A stretch of 64,000 bases of DNA from NCBI RefSeq assembly GCF_016811075.1, contig NZ_JAFBGL010000002.1, positions 434,001 through 498,000 on the forward strand. The letters run 5' to 3'. The position numbers and the translations under genes were made by a program. How positions within the stretch are numbered: the first letter of the stretch is position 1; each line of letters opens with the position of its first letter. Below, in pieces: positions 1-8,978 of this stretch. The stretch is from Oceaniferula flava. GTDB taxonomy: Bacteria; Verrucomicrobiota; Verrucomicrobiia; Verrucomicrobiales; Akkermansiaceae. The notes beneath the pieces were generated by a model, which was given only the letters and a program-made list of their open reading frames with translations, ran no database searches and had not been told where the DNA came from.

Positions 1-634
1 CGTTGCAGCGGTAGGAGCCGAACTGATAAGGGGAGGGAACCGGATCGTGGCTAGTCTCTGCCAGTGACACAGGAGTCTGGAAATAAACTTTGCCAGTGCT
101 GGCGACAACTTCCTCACCGACCCAATCGCTACCGAAAAAGCTGGTCGCTTTGATGTCGGCCCGAAGGTTGTTCAGAGTTGCTTGATTCAAGAAAGAATGT
201 CGATCCCAAGAGAGTTCGAATTTCCCAGCCTTGGCAGAAACTGGGGTCACACGGAGCTGTGTCACGGCGGTTTCGGAAGCGCCGGAGATCTCAGCGATTT
301 TCGCCTCAGTGCTTTCTGTGAATGTGCGGCCGTTGTATTTGGCAATGATGAAAATGATCGCGACCACGATCAATAAAAGAACCCCGATAATGCTGCCTAA
401 CAAAGCCCACTTGGCCTTCGGACTCAGGGTTTGTTTTTTGGGTTTTTCTGGCTGCTTAGAACGGCGCTTGCGGCGTTTCACTTTGACGACTTGAGTGCCG
501 TCCTCGCGTGTCACCAATTCACCTTCTCTGCCCGAACTCCTGCGCTGCTTTTGACGGTCGCCTCGCTTGAGGTTGGCCATCATCTCATCGACGGAGTATT
601 GACTGTTATCTTGGGAAGAGGAATCGGATGCCAT
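1..634 (-). CDS. Membrane-anchored pilus-system-like protein, Amuc_1099-like (partial)
   Basis: An open frame on the minus strand starts at ATG 634 and runs off the left edge, so at least 211 codons are visible and the C-terminus is missing. The protein begins with a polar, very basic cytoplasmic stretch (residues 1-75, with KRRKRR near 53-58). One transmembrane helix follows at about residues 76-98, then an apparently periplasmic domain. It lies 74 bp downstream of the secretin gene on the same strand, so the two are probably co-transcribed. In Akkermansia the secretin Amuc_1098 is followed by Amuc_1099, a bitopic pilus-system protein. The architecture and position fit that family, but identity by sequence is my inference. 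Its role would be an inner-membrane part of a type IV pilus-like machine. Confidence 0.7.
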   Translation of the reverse strand, partial: MASDSSSQDNSQYSVDEMMANLKRGDRQKQRRSSGREGELVTREDGTQVVKVKRRKRRSKQPEKPKKQTLSPKAKWALLGSIIGVLLLIVVAIIFIIAKYNGRTFTESTEAKIAEISGASETAVTQLRVTPVSAKAGKFELSWDRHSFLNQATLNNLRADIKATSFFGSDWVGEEVVASTGKVYFQTPVSLAETSHDPVPSPYQFGSYRCN

Positions 635-708
635 AAAACTTTGTGTTAGCAGGCAGGCTAGAAGGAATCATCACCGCTGCAACCGTCAAATCGAGTAAGT
701 TGTGTCTG

Positions 709-3111
709 TTAGCGATTGCGCCAAGGTTTACCTGTAGGGTCTACCAGTTCTACGTGCACGCTAATGATAACAGCTTCATTGAAGGTGGATTCTGCTTCGG
801 AGCGGAACAAGCGACCTACGTAGGGGATATCGCCTAGAATGGGCGTTTTATCTTCTACCTTGGATTTGCGGCTGGTCATCAACCCTCCGAGCACGACGGT
901 GGCACCATCCTGAATGGTGACGGCGCTGTTAGGCATGCGGATGGTTTTGAACACGGGCATGAGAATGCTGTTCAGAGTCAGAGGCTCAGTGTCTCCGCTA
1001 GAGAGCAGTCCGGTATCGGTCAGTGCGTAGATGGGAGATCCATAGTTCACGAACCCTTGGAATTCGACGAGCTCAGGGCGAAGCGAAAGCTCGATGAAGT
1101 TTTTATCTGCACTTACCGTAGGCTCCACTTCCAGCGTGACGCCGACATTTCGGGTCTCGAAGGCTGTGGGGGTAGCGGGGGTGACAGGGAAGATGCCGGT
1201 GCTCAGCGTGCTGTTGCCGATGGAGTTAGGAAGTTCTGGTGGTTCGTATTCTGTGGGGTAGATGAATTCCCGTTTGATCTCGATCTTGGACCGTTCGCCG
1301 CTACGAGAGACGACGGATGGGTTCACCATGACATCGGTTCCTTTGTTTTGGTCCAGACCGCGCATCATCATCTGCACCTGGACGCCGCTGCCGATGTAAG
1401 TCAGAGAAAGAATGCCGGGTGCCCGACTAGATGTAGAACCGGAAGTGCCGCCACTAGCTTCGCTAATCAGGGCGTCGATGGAGTCGGATGTGGTAGCGCT
1501 GTTACCGCTACGGTTACCAGAGGTAACGCCGTTGCCTCCGATGTCGATTGAGCCGAGGGATCCCAGATCACTGCCGTTTCCGACAGATCCGCCACCCATG
1601 AAGAGGTTTTGGTTGATGGACCAAGGGGTGATTGCCCAGTCGAACCCGAGTTCCTTGAGCTTGGTCTCGCTCACGCGGATCATGCTGGTCTGGATTTTTA
1701 CCTGAATGGGAGCTTCTCCGGCAATGATGGAGACAAGCTGATCAACGAGATCAATATTATCAGGTGTGTTGCGAACCGTGAGGAGGTTGTTCGAGCGCGT
1801 GTATGTCGCGGAGGCTCCCTCAGGAAAGCTGACACCATTCTGTTTGAGGAACTCGGTGATGGAGATGCGTTTTTTCAGCAGTCCTTCGCCGTTGTTGTCA
1901 TTGCCGCTGTCGAAGATGTTGCCTTCATCGGCGGACTCCTTCGTTGCTGCAGAGCTCAGGAAATTTGGTGGGACGCGGAAAGTGCGGCTGCTGAGTGTGG
2001 CGTCTGTGCTGCCCAGGGGGGTGACAATCACGCCAACACCGTCAGTGCGCCACTGAGTGCCGCTTTGATCGGCGATGTAGTCGAGTAGTTTGGAAATAGG
2101 TAGGCTGCGTGCCTTCAGGTTAATTCTTGATGCACCGATGCTTCTGGCGGTGTCAGAATCTGGCAGGCCGGGGTTAAACACGACGTTGATGCCACTGGCT
2201 TCGCCGTTTGGACCGGGGGCGTCGGCGAGGCGGCTCTGCAGACGGACGAAGTCGAGAGCTTCTTCCACGGAAACGTTGTCGAGATCCACCACGTCGACAA
2301 CGATGCCTGCTAGACGGTCACGGGTGTCGGGGGCGAGATCGGATGGTTGGTTGAACTCGATCGGATCCGGAGTGCTGTCGCTCGGAGCTACGTAGGTTTC
2401 CCATGCTTGATCCACTTGGCTGAGAAGCTCGGCACGAGTGTGGTCATTGGCGGCACGGAAATAATCGGTTTTTGCTGTGACTACCCGTTCCATACCGCGG
2501 CGAGCGGCTTTGTTGTAGGGGTCAGTTCTTAGGACCGATTTGTAAATGGTCAGTGCGCGGTCGTATTGACCGAGCTGGAAAAAGCCTTCTGCTTCGCGCA
2601 GGTTTCTGCCGACTTTGACAACATCCTGAACGTGCTCTGGAGTCAGCGCGTGGTTGTAACGGATCGGGTCGTCGATTTGCTGGCGCAGCTTCAAGGCACC
2701 CATATGAGTGGGGGCGATCTCTGGCTTCAGCACGGTATCTAGTAACGTGCGTGCGGCGGCGTAATCACCGGTCTTGGCCAGTTTGCGGGCGCGTTCCGTG
2801 GCGGAGGTGGCGTAGCGTTCTGCGGCGATGACACGAATTTCTTCCGTTCTGGCGGCCTTGGGGAGAAGGTCAAAAGCACGTGAGTAATCTTTTACGGCGG
2901 CCTCGTAATCTTGTTTTTGATAGGCGGCGTCACCTGTCTTCAGCAGGTCATATGCCTGACGGGAGTTCTCGGCACGGCGGTTCATTTCCTGCTGTACAAC
3001 AGATTCCTGCGCGGCCAGCGGTGGTAAGATTTGAGGCGAGCATGCTCCTAACACACATGCCAAGCCAGCACGCGTGATTTTCCTCCGGTATGAGAGACTA
3101 AGATTATCCAT
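709..3111 (-). CDS. Type IV pilus-type secretin, Amuc_1098-like
   Basis: Predicted outer-membrane secretin of 800 residues that would form the gated ring of a type IV pilus or type II secretion-like machine. A signal peptide with a basic start and Ala-rich end covers about residues 1-35. TPR-like helices follow to roughly residue 230, then N-domain segments. The C-terminal secretin domain contains VTIQDGATVVLGGL and ILGDIPYVGRLFR, both hallmarks of the family. I chose the start at 3111 because it gives the signal peptide. The longer open frame to 3504 would run antisense through nuoB and adds no signal-like sequence. N-terminal TPRs combined with a secretin core are typical of the Amuc_1098 family of Verrucomicrobiota. 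It is divergent from nuoB and followed by an Amuc_1099-like gene. Confidence 0.88.
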   Translation of the reverse strand: MDNLSLSYRRKITRAGLACVLGACSPQILPPLAAQESVVQQEMNRRAENSRQAYDLLKTGDAAYQKQDYEAAVKDYSRAFDLLPKAARTEEIRVIAAERYATSATERARKLAKTGDYAAARTLLDTVLKPEIAPTHMGALKLRQQIDDPIRYNHALTPEHVQDVVKVGRNLREAEGFFQLGQYDRALTIYKSVLRTDPYNKAARRGMERVVTAKTDYFRAANDHTRAELLSQVDQAWETYVAPSDSTPDPIEFNQPSDLAPDTRDRLAGIVVDVVDLDNVSVEEALDFVRLQSRLADAPGPNGEASGINVVFNPGLPDSDTARSIGASRINLKARSLPISKLLDYIADQSGTQWRTDGVGVIVTPLGSTDATLSSRTFRVPPNFLSSAATKESADEGNIFDSGNDNNGEGLLKKRISITEFLKQNGVSFPEGASATYTRSNNLLTVRNTPDNIDLVDQLVSIIAGEAPIQVKIQTSMIRVSETKLKELGFDWAITPWSINQNLFMGGGSVGNGSDLGSLGSIDIGGNGVTSGNRSGNSATTSDSIDALISEASGGTSGSTSSRAPGILSLTYIGSGVQVQMMMRGLDQNKGTDVMVNPSVVSRSGERSKIEIKREFIYPTEYEPPELPNSIGNSTLSTGIFPVTPATPTAFETRNVGVTLEVEPTVSADKNFIELSLRPELVEFQGFVNYGSPIYALTDTGLLSSGDTEPLTLNSILMPVFKTIRMPNSAVTIQDGATVVLGGLMTSRKSKVEDKTPILGDIPYVGRLFRSEAESTFNEAVIISVHVELVDPTGKPWRNR

Positions 3112-3301
3112 GGGACGTAGTGGGGTGCTTATAAACAGCTTCAGGCGATGGGGTAAGCCTAAAAATGAAAAAAATGCACCGATGCTCCGTAGGCGACGTA
3201 GATTCAATCGTCTGCCGCAGGCGTTAAAATGCATGGGAATTGACTTGTGAAGGTCTCTTCGCTCGCTAGGGTGCGTCAGGGAGATTCCCTTAATTTTTGC
3301 C

Positions 3302-3871
3302 ATGGTTACATCCACTGATACCCAGAGTTCCGCTGACACCTTAGAAAGTGCGCAAGCAGCGCTGACCCATGCGGCTTTCGATTCGAAGATTGAAGGCAAC
3401 ATTGTCTTCACCCGTGTCGATGCGGCGATTAACTGGATGCGGAAAAACTCACTGTGGCCAATGCCGATGGGGCTGGCCTGTTGTGCTATTGAGCTGATGG
3501 CCACCGCGTCCTCACGCTTTGATATCTCCCGCTTTGGTGCGGAGGTGATGCGCTTTTCCCCGCGTCAGAGTGACGTCATGATCGTCGCTGGCACCGTCAC
3601 TTATAAGATGGCGCTCGCCGTCAAGCGAGTCTGGGATCAGATGCCCGAGCCGAAGTGGTGCATTGCCATGGGCGCTTGTGCCTCCAGTGGCGGTATGTAT
3701 CGCAGCTACGCCGTGCTACAGGGGATCGATCAGTTGATTCCTGTGGATGTCTATATTTCCGGCTGCCCGCCGCGCCCCGAGGCCCTCATCGAGGGTTTGA
3801 TGAAACTTCAGAAGAAGATCGAAACCGAGGAACCGACCAAGGTGCAGAAGCAAGTGACACCTGACGCCTAA
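3302..3871 (+). CDS. nuoB: NADH-quinone oxidoreductase subunit B
   Basis: The 189-residue protein matches NuoB, the complex I subunit that carries iron-sulfur cluster N2, the last electron carrier before quinone. The cluster ligands are visible: adjacent Cys60 and Cys61 in GLACCAIE, Cys126 in GACASSGG and Cys155 in GCPPRPE. The N-terminal 30 residues form a variable extension. nuoC follows after 36 bp on the same strand. Unusually, neither nuoA upstream nor nuoD downstream is present, so the rest of complex I must be encoded elsewhere. The 190 bp between this gene and the divergent secretin should hold both promoters, but I could not assign them. Confidence 0.96.
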   Translation: MVTSTDTQSSADTLESAQAALTHAAFDSKIEGNIVFTRVDAAINWMRKNSLWPMPMGLACCAIELMATASSRFDISRFGAEVMRFSPRQSDVMIVAGTVTYKMALAVKRVWDQMPEPKWCIAMGACASSGGMYRSYAVLQGIDQLIPVDVYISGCPPRPEALIEGLMKLQKKIETEEPTKVQKQVTPDA

Positions 3872-3907
3872 TCCATTTTTAAACATCGAAATCCGACACC
3901 GTTTTCC

Positions 3908-4462
3908 ATGACTGCCCAAGAAGCTGCCGAACAAGTTCTCAAGAAATTCACCACCGCCACCAGTGTGGAGTTCCGGGGTGAGCACAGCGTCACCGTCCCG
4001 CTGGATGATTTTCGCGCGGTGATGGAGTTTGCCAACCGTGAACTGGGGCTGAATTTTTTGCTCGATGCTTCCAGCGTCGATAACACCGGGGAGGATCCCC
4101 GTTTTGTGGTCGTCTATGAACTGGCCACGGTGGACGATTCCGTGCATCTGCGGGTCAAGGTTGCTATCGACGAGGGGGTGGAAGTGCCCACTGTCTCCGA
4201 CATCTGGGCTACTGCGGATTGGCACGAACGTGAAATTTACGACATGATGGGGATCCGCTTTTCCGGTCACCCCGACCTGCGCCGTATCTTAATGTGGGAA
4301 GGGTATCCGTTCCACCCGCTGCGTAAGGAGTTCCCGTTGGCTGGAAAGCCGAGTGAAATGCCAGACGTCGCCTTCACCGGTGAGGCTCCCTTGGCAGGCG
4401 GTCCCTTCGTGACTTCGCCGGGTGCCGGGTCCAAGGTCAAGGCGGAGCCTCGTGCTCGCTAG
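3908..4462 (+). CDS. nuoC: NADH-quinone oxidoreductase subunit C
   Basis: The 184-residue product is NuoC, the 30-kDa subunit of the peripheral arm of complex I, which packs against NuoB and NuoD near the quinone site. The family signature is clear at about residues 99-142: WHEREIYDMMGI, then GHPDLRRIL and HPLRKEFPL. The C-terminal 40 residues are Pro/Gly/Ala rich and not conserved. It is a stand-alone NuoC, not fused to NuoD. It is almost certainly co-transcribed with nuoB. The following gene is a rhomboid protease, not nuoD. Confidence 0.95.
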   Translation: MTAQEAAEQVLKKFTTATSVEFRGEHSVTVPLDDFRAVMEFANRELGLNFLLDASSVDNTGEDPRFVVVYELATVDDSVHLRVKVAIDEGVEVPTVSDIWATADWHEREIYDMMGIRFSGHPDLRRILMWEGYPFHPLRKEFPLAGKPSEMPDVAFTGEAPLAGGPFVTSPGAGSKVKAEPRAR

Positions 4463-4493
4463 ATCGTCCTGGGAATAGGGCAAATTTATTATC

Positions 4494-4507
4494 GCTCAAA
4501 TTTGAGC
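4494..4507. promoter_or_regulatory. Perfect 14-bp palindrome, candidate operator
   Basis: GCTCAAATTTGAGC is a perfect inverted repeat between nuoC and the rhomboid gene, about 70 bp upstream of the rhomboid start. There is no T-run, so it does not look like an intrinsic terminator. The AT-rich centre and dyad symmetry fit a dimeric repressor site, but I cannot name the regulator. Confidence 0.35.
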
Positions 4508-4576
4508 AAATTGGCACTGTCGACTGTCGTAGTCTAGGAAGTTGCGCATCCGTTGGATGGGCAAGTGTGCCAGACG

Positions 4577-5380
4577 ATGATTGAGTTGCCTATGCCTCCA
4601 CCGGAAATCCCCCAAGACACGCCGAAGCTGCCATGGCTGCCGCGTGTTCGGGTGCGCTTGCCTGGGCTGGACTTGGCGACTTGTTTGGTGGTTTTATTAG
4701 TCGGGATTCATTGGGGTGTCGAGCAGGCTGGAGGTCCGCGCCATGTGCCGGAATTGTTTATTCATTTGGGATTGTCGTGGTCGGGCGTCAAGCAATGGCA
4801 GGTCTGGCAAATTCTCAGCTATGCCTTACTCCATGGTAGCTGGTTTCACCTATTGATCAATGTGCTCATGCTCTGGCTGATTGGCGGTAGAGTGATTCAT
4901 ATTCTGGGACAGCAAGCTTGGGTCAGAGTGGTTGTCTGCGGCGTGGCTGTGGGCGGTTTTTTGCATTTGTTGACCTCCGTAGTGATGTTAGCCAATGGCT
5001 ATCAGGAGCTTCGGCTGGTCGGGATCTCAGGTGCCTGTTGCGCCCTTTTAATCACCCTGACCACGCTGTCTCCGGAGTCGAAAATGTGGCCGGTTCCTGT
5101 CAGTGGCAAGACTCTGGGCATAGGAATCATTGTGGCGGAGGGGTTGCTGTGGCTGCTGACTCCAGCGCTCGGCATCCCTGGTTTGTCGACCATGGGTGAA
5201 ACTTTGGAGGTGTGGGGTGGCGAGGCGTTGTTCCTCGTGAGTCATGCCTGTCACTTCGGCGGCGCTTTGACCGGATGGTGGCTGGCGCGGAAGTTGTTGG
5301 CCCCGACCCCTAGTCTGGCAGATTTACAACAGATGCGTGCCAAACGCGAGCGTGACATAGGCATCGATGGTGCGGGTTGA
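4577..5380 (+). CDS. Rhomboid family intramembrane serine protease
   Basis: The 267-residue polytopic protein has rhomboid catalytic features. HGSWFHLLIN (His86, His91, Asn95) forms the oxyanion-hole helix. LVGISGA carries the likely nucleophile Ser151, and HACHFGG carries the likely catalytic His226. About six hydrophobic segments are visible, with a basic Pro-rich N-terminus and a charged cytoplasmic tail. Rhomboids cleave membrane proteins within or next to a transmembrane helix. I prefer ATG 4577; an in-frame TTG at 4553 would add eight residues. Its substrates are not indicated by the neighbourhood. Confidence 0.87.
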   Translation: MIELPMPPPEIPQDTPKLPWLPRVRVRLPGLDLATCLVVLLVGIHWGVEQAGGPRHVPELFIHLGLSWSGVKQWQVWQILSYALLHGSWFHLLINVLMLWLIGGRVIHILGQQAWVRVVVCGVAVGGFLHLLTSVVMLANGYQELRLVGISGACCALLITLTTLSPESKMWPVPVSGKTLGIGIIVAEGLLWLLTPALGIPGLSTMGETLEVWGGEALFLVSHACHFGGALTGWWLARKLLAPTPSLADLQQMRAKRERDIGIDGAG

Positions 5381-5459
5381 GGCTTGTCATGGTGTCGGGC
5401 ATTTTATTACTCTGGCGGGGGTCGATTTTGATCCAAGCAACCATAACCAACATCATATC

Positions 5460-5951
5460 ATGAGCATTCAAGTAGGCGACAAAGCCCCCGATTTTACCCT
5501 CGTTACCAAAACTGCCGACGGACCGGAAACCGTCACGCTTTCCGAGCTTGTCGGCTCGTCCAACTTGGTTCTCCTCTTCGTGCCCATGGCATTCACCGGC
5601 GTCTGCACCGATGAGTTCTGCGACATCACCAAAGGGATCTCTGTTTACGAAGATCTGGATGCCAAAGTGATCGGTATCTCTGGTGACAACCCTTTTGCTC
5701 AGGAAGCATGGGCTCAGAAAGAAGGCATCGGCATCACGCTGCTCAGCGATTACGAGCACGACGTCGCCAAGGCTTACGGCGTGGCATACGACGCCTTCCT
5801 GCCGGAAGCGAATCTGATCATGGGTGGCGTGGCCAAGCGCTCTGCCTTCGTCGTCGATAAATCCGGCGTGGTGAAATACGCCGAGGTGCAAGATCACCCT
5901 AAAGATCTGCCTGACTTCGATGCCATTCAGGCATGTTTGAAGTCGCTCTAA
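5460..5951 (+). CDS. Peroxiredoxin (AhpC/TSA family)
   Basis: This 163-residue thioredoxin-fold peroxidase should reduce hydrogen peroxide and organic hydroperoxides in the cytoplasm. The peroxidatic site PMAFTGVC (Pro42, Thr46, Cys49) is intact. A second cysteine, Cys54, lies five residues on and could be resolving, though this spacing is more typical of AhpE- or Prx5-like enzymes. The start at 5460 gives the standard N-terminus (IQVGDKAPDF). The upstream extension to 5367 is non-homologous. It ends 21 bp before menH on the same strand. Confidence 0.9.
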   Translation: MSIQVGDKAPDFTLVTKTADGPETVTLSELVGSSNLVLLFVPMAFTGVCTDEFCDITKGISVYEDLDAKVIGISGDNPFAQEAWAQKEGIGITLLSDYEHDVAKAYGVAYDAFLPEANLIMGGVAKRSAFVVDKSGVVKYAEVQDHPKDLPDFDAIQACLKSL

Positions 5952-5972
5952 CGAAATTTAGTTAGAAAGACG

Positions 5973-6683
5973 ATGATCTGGGCCCTGCACGGCGCCGTCG
6001 GCAGGGCGGCAGATTGGCATCCATTTGCCTCCGCCATGCGCGCGCAGGGTGAGGAGGTGCGCCGACTCGACCTCTGGCGCTTTCTCGACTGCTGCCCGAT
6101 GCCGCTGGAAAAGTTCGGCGATACTCTGGCAGGGGAGATCACTCGCATCGATCCTTCACCGACCTTGGTCGGGTATTCCATGGGCGGTCGGCTCGCCCTG
6201 CATGCCTTGCTGGCAAAGCCTGACTTTTGGAAATCCGCGGTCATCATTTCCGCGCATCCGGGGCTCAGCGATGAGTCCGAGCGAGCGGCGCGCCGCATTA
6301 GTGACGCCGAGTGGTCGGCCCGCGCCCTCAAGGGTGAATGGCCTGAATTTCTTGAGCAATGGAGTGCGCAAGGGGTATTAGAAGGCGTGGAAATGCCGGA
6401 GCGGCTGAGCCTGAAAGATCGTCGGGCGTCCATTGCCCGCTCGTTCATCGATTGGTCGCTTGGTGCTCAGAAAGATCTCACTCCGCGATTGCAGGAAATT
6501 CGCACACCGGTTCTCTGGCTCAGCGGTGAACGTGACCGTAAGTTTAGCGAGCTTGCCGCCGAGGCGGTGCCACATTTACCGCAGGGGCATCATGAGGTTG
6601 TCGCCGACTGCGGTCACCGTGTGCCGTGGGAAAAACCGACGCAATTTGCCGACTTGGTCAGGGCATTTCTCGAAACAACTTGA
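5973..6683 (+). CDS. menH: Alpha/beta hydrolase, probable MenH (SHCHC synthase)
   Basis: The 236-residue alpha/beta-hydrolase has the nucleophile elbow GYSMGGR (Ser69), a candidate acid near residue 188 in SGERDR and His215 in DCGHRVPWEKP. The N-terminal ALHG motif forms the oxyanion hole. These features and the immediately downstream menB support MenH, which eliminates pyruvate from SEPHCHC to form SHCHC in menaquinone synthesis. Alpha/beta hydrolases are versatile, so the assignment rests mainly on context. It is 31 bp upstream of menB. Confidence 0.8.
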   Translation: MIWALHGAVGRAADWHPFASAMRAQGEEVRRLDLWRFLDCCPMPLEKFGDTLAGEITRIDPSPTLVGYSMGGRLALHALLAKPDFWKSAVIISAHPGLSDESERAARRISDAEWSARALKGEWPEFLEQWSAQGVLEGVEMPERLSLKDRRASIARSFIDWSLGAQKDLTPRLQEIRTPVLWLSGERDRKFSELAAEAVPHLPQGHHEVVADCGHRVPWEKPTQFADLVRAFLETT

Positions 6684-6714
6684 ATCTTAAACCTTAGAAC
6701 TTAAAACTCTGCCC

Positions 6715-7530
6715 ATGTGGACATCAGCACACGAATTTGAAGACATTCTCTACGAGAAAAGCGAGGACGGTCAGATCGCCAAGATCACCATCAATCGGCC
6801 GGAGGTGCGGAATGCCTTCCGCCCCGAGACCACCAAGGAGCTGTTAATCTCATTGGATCTGGCTCACGAAGATCCAGAAGTGGGCGTGATCATTCTCACT
6901 GGAACGGGGGACAAAGCGTTCTGTTCCGGAGGAGATCAAAAAGTCCGCGGTCACGCCGGCTACATCGGAGGCGATGGGGTGCCACGCCTGAATATCCTCG
7001 ATGTGCAGCGCAAGATCCGTAATTTGCCGAAACCTGTGGTCGCCATGGTCGCCGGATACGCCATCGGCGGTGGTCACGTTCTTCACGTTGTCTGTGATCT
7101 CAGCATCGCGGCGGATAATGCCATCTTCGGCCAGACAGGTCCCAAGGTGGGATCCTTCGACGGAGGGCTCGGTTCCAGCTACCTTGCTCGTATCGTCGGG
7201 CAGAAAAAGGCCCGCGAAATCTGGTATCTCTGCCGCCAATACGGTGCTCAGGAAGCTCTGGATATGGGCTTGGTTAACACCGTGGTGCCACTTGCCGATT
7301 TGGAAAAAGAAACCGTGCAATGGTGCCGTGAAATGCTCCAGCACTCACCGATCGCCCTGCGCTGCCTGAAGTCCGCGCTCAATGCCGATTGCGACGGTCA
7401 GATGGGCCTGTTAGACCTCGCTGGCAACGCCACCATGCTCTACTACATGAGTGAGGAGGGCAAGGAAGGTAAGAATGCTTTCGTGGAAAAACGTCAGCCT
7501 GACTTCTCCAAGTTCCCTCGTGTGCCGTAG
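6715..7530 (+). CDS. menB: 1,4-dihydroxy-2-naphthoyl-CoA synthase
   Basis: This crotonase-fold enzyme of 271 residues cyclises o-succinylbenzoyl-CoA to 1,4-dihydroxy-2-naphthoyl-CoA in menaquinone biosynthesis. MenB-specific segments are present: [35 protein letters not shown] and the C-terminal PDFSKFPR. The length matches characterised MenB proteins. With menH it points to the classical isochorismate route rather than the futalosine route. maf follows after 6 bp, so the transcript probably continues into it. Confidence 0.96.
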   Translation: MWTSAHEFEDILYEKSEDGQIAKITINRPEVRNAFRPETTKELLISLDLAHEDPEVGVIILTGTGDKAFCSGGDQKVRGHAGYIGGDGVPRLNILDVQRKIRNLPKPVVAMVAGYAIGGGHVLHVVCDLSIAADNAIFGQTGPKVGSFDGGLGSSYLARIVGQKKAREIWYLCRQYGAQEALDMGLVNTVVPLADLEKETVQWCREMLQHSPIALRCLKSALNADCDGQMGLLDLAGNATMLYYMSEEGKEGKNAFVEKRQPDFSKFPRVP

Positions 7531-7536
7531 GCAGCC

Positions 7537-8091
7537 ATGGCTCAAATTATTCTAGCATCCGGCTCGCCACGGCGGCGTGAAATGCTCGCCGAGGCGGGGC
7601 TCGATTTTGACGTCATCCCATCGCCCGCCGAGGAGATTCATGATGTTGACATGCCGCTGCACTTGCTCTGCGAAGAGAATGCGCGGCTCAAGGCTGTGGA
7701 GGTGGCGAAGGATCACCCTGAGGCCGCAGTGATCGGCGCCGATACGTTGGTTTACATCGATCAAACCCCGCTCGGTAAACCCAAGTCGGAACAAGAAGCC
7801 CGCGAAACGCTCGCCAAGCTTTCCGGTCGCGCTCATCAAGTGTGCACCGGCGTGTGCATCGCCCAAGGTGAAACCACCAACAGCTTCCACTGCATCACCG
7901 AGGTGGTTTTCAAAACTCTAACACCCGAGCTGATCCAAGACTACATGACCAAGGTCAACGTCATGGACAAAGCCGGATCCTACGCCGTGCAGGAACACGG
8001 AGAGATGATCATCGACGAGGTGAGGGGTGACTACGATAACGTGGTAGGTTTACCGATCACGCAGCTGCTGGAAAAGCTCGCTGAAGCATAG
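7537..8091 (+). CDS. maf: Maf-like nucleoside triphosphate pyrophosphatase
   Basis: The 184-residue protein is a Maf/YhdE-type pyrophosphatase that removes non-canonical or excess nucleotides such as dTTP and UTP. Family motifs are visible: ASGSPRRREML at the N-terminus, GADTLVYIDQTPLGKP in the middle, SGRAHQVCTGV, and DKAGSYAVQEHG plus GDYDNVVGLP near the end. It starts 6 bp after menB. A short stop-to-stop gap separates its end from the convergent tlyA gene. Confidence 0.93.
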   Translation: MAQIILASGSPRRREMLAEAGLDFDVIPSPAEEIHDVDMPLHLLCEENARLKAVEVAKDHPEAAVIGADTLVYIDQTPLGKPKSEQEARETLAKLSGRAHQVCTGVCIAQGETTNSFHCITEVVFKTLTPELIQDYMTKVNVMDKAGSYAVQEHGEMIIDEVRGDYDNVVGLPITQLLEKLAEA

Positions 8092-8112
8092 GTCGTATGG
8101 GACCTATAAGTC

Positions 8113-8859
8113 CTATGATTCCTCACTCAAACGCAACCAGGCCAAAAACTCCCGATTCCCATCTGTCCCCTTGATCGGAGAATCAATGCACTCAATCCAC
8201 GTGTGCCCGAGCTCTTGAGTGACAAAGTCGTGAATCTTATCCACTGCTCGCTGGTGCAGTTCCGGGTCTCTCACGATACCTCCCTTGCTGATATCATCGC
8301 GCTGCAGTTCGAACTGCGGTTTGATCAGGCAGACGATCTGACCGCCCTCTTTCAAGGTCTCAAACATCGGCGGGAGAATTTTTGTTAGGGAAATGAAGGA
8401 CACGTCGGTGACGGCGAGATCGATGGGTTCGCCAATGTCGTCCGGTGTCATGTGGCGGGCGTTGAATTTCTCCTTCACCACCACGCGGGGGTCGTTGCGG
8501 AGTTTCCAGACCAGTTGGTTGGTGCCGACATCGACGGCGTGAACTCGCACTGCACCACGCTGTAAAAGGCAGTCGGTAAAGCCGCCGGTGGACGCTCCGA
8601 CGTCGAGGCAAGTGAGGCCTGTGGGGTCGATCTTGAAAGCATCCAGCGCGCCCTCCATTTTCAGCCCGCCGCGACCGACGAATTTAGGTCGCTGCTTCAC
8701 CGTGATCTCGGCGTCGGAATCGATCTTGGTGCTTGGCTTGGCTACCACCGTGGTGCCGACCATGACTTCGCCTGCGAGGATCAGACGTTTCGCCTGTTCC
8801 CGTGAATCACAAAGTGCGCGGGAGACTAACAACGCATCGGCTCGTTCCTTGGCTGGCAT
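8113..8859 (-). CDS. tlyA: TlyA family rRNA 2'-O-methyltransferase
   Basis: The 248-residue protein combines an N-terminal S4 RNA-binding domain (about 1-65, with RADALLVSRALCDSREQAKR) and an FtsJ-like Rossmann methyltransferase (LDVGASTGGFTDCLL at about 88-102, then DVSFISLTKI). TlyA enzymes methylate ribose 2'-OH in 16S and 23S rRNA and are often mislabelled hemolysins. Nothing in the sequence supports a haemolytic role. It is convergent with maf and divergent from the GH81 gene. Confidence 0.93.
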   Translation of the reverse strand: MPAKERADALLVSRALCDSREQAKRLILAGEVMVGTTVVAKPSTKIDSDAEITVKQRPKFVGRGGLKMEGALDAFKIDPTGLTCLDVGASTGGFTDCLLQRGAVRVHAVDVGTNQLVWKLRNDPRVVVKEKFNARHMTPDDIGEPIDLAVTDVSFISLTKILPPMFETLKEGGQIVCLIKPQFELQRDDISKGGIVRDPELHQRAVDKIHDFVTQELGHTWIECIDSPIKGTDGNREFLAWLRLSEES

Positions 8860-8978
8860 GACAGACTTTACTATGACCGTTGAGTGAAAGTATAGTCAGG
8901 ATTTGAGATCTAGCCAATTGCCGCTAATTTAATGAAAAGGAATCGCCTCAGCCTCAGGGGGTAGTGTAGTGATGTATC

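Noticed and set aside
709-3504. Longer frame for the secretin (931 residues)
   Set aside because: The extension 3112-3504 runs antisense through nuoB and lacks signal-peptide features; ATG 3111 gives a normal signal peptide.
4511-4530. Sigma-54 promoter before the rhomboid gene
   Set aside because: TTGGCAC is present, but no TTGC element occurs at the required distance.
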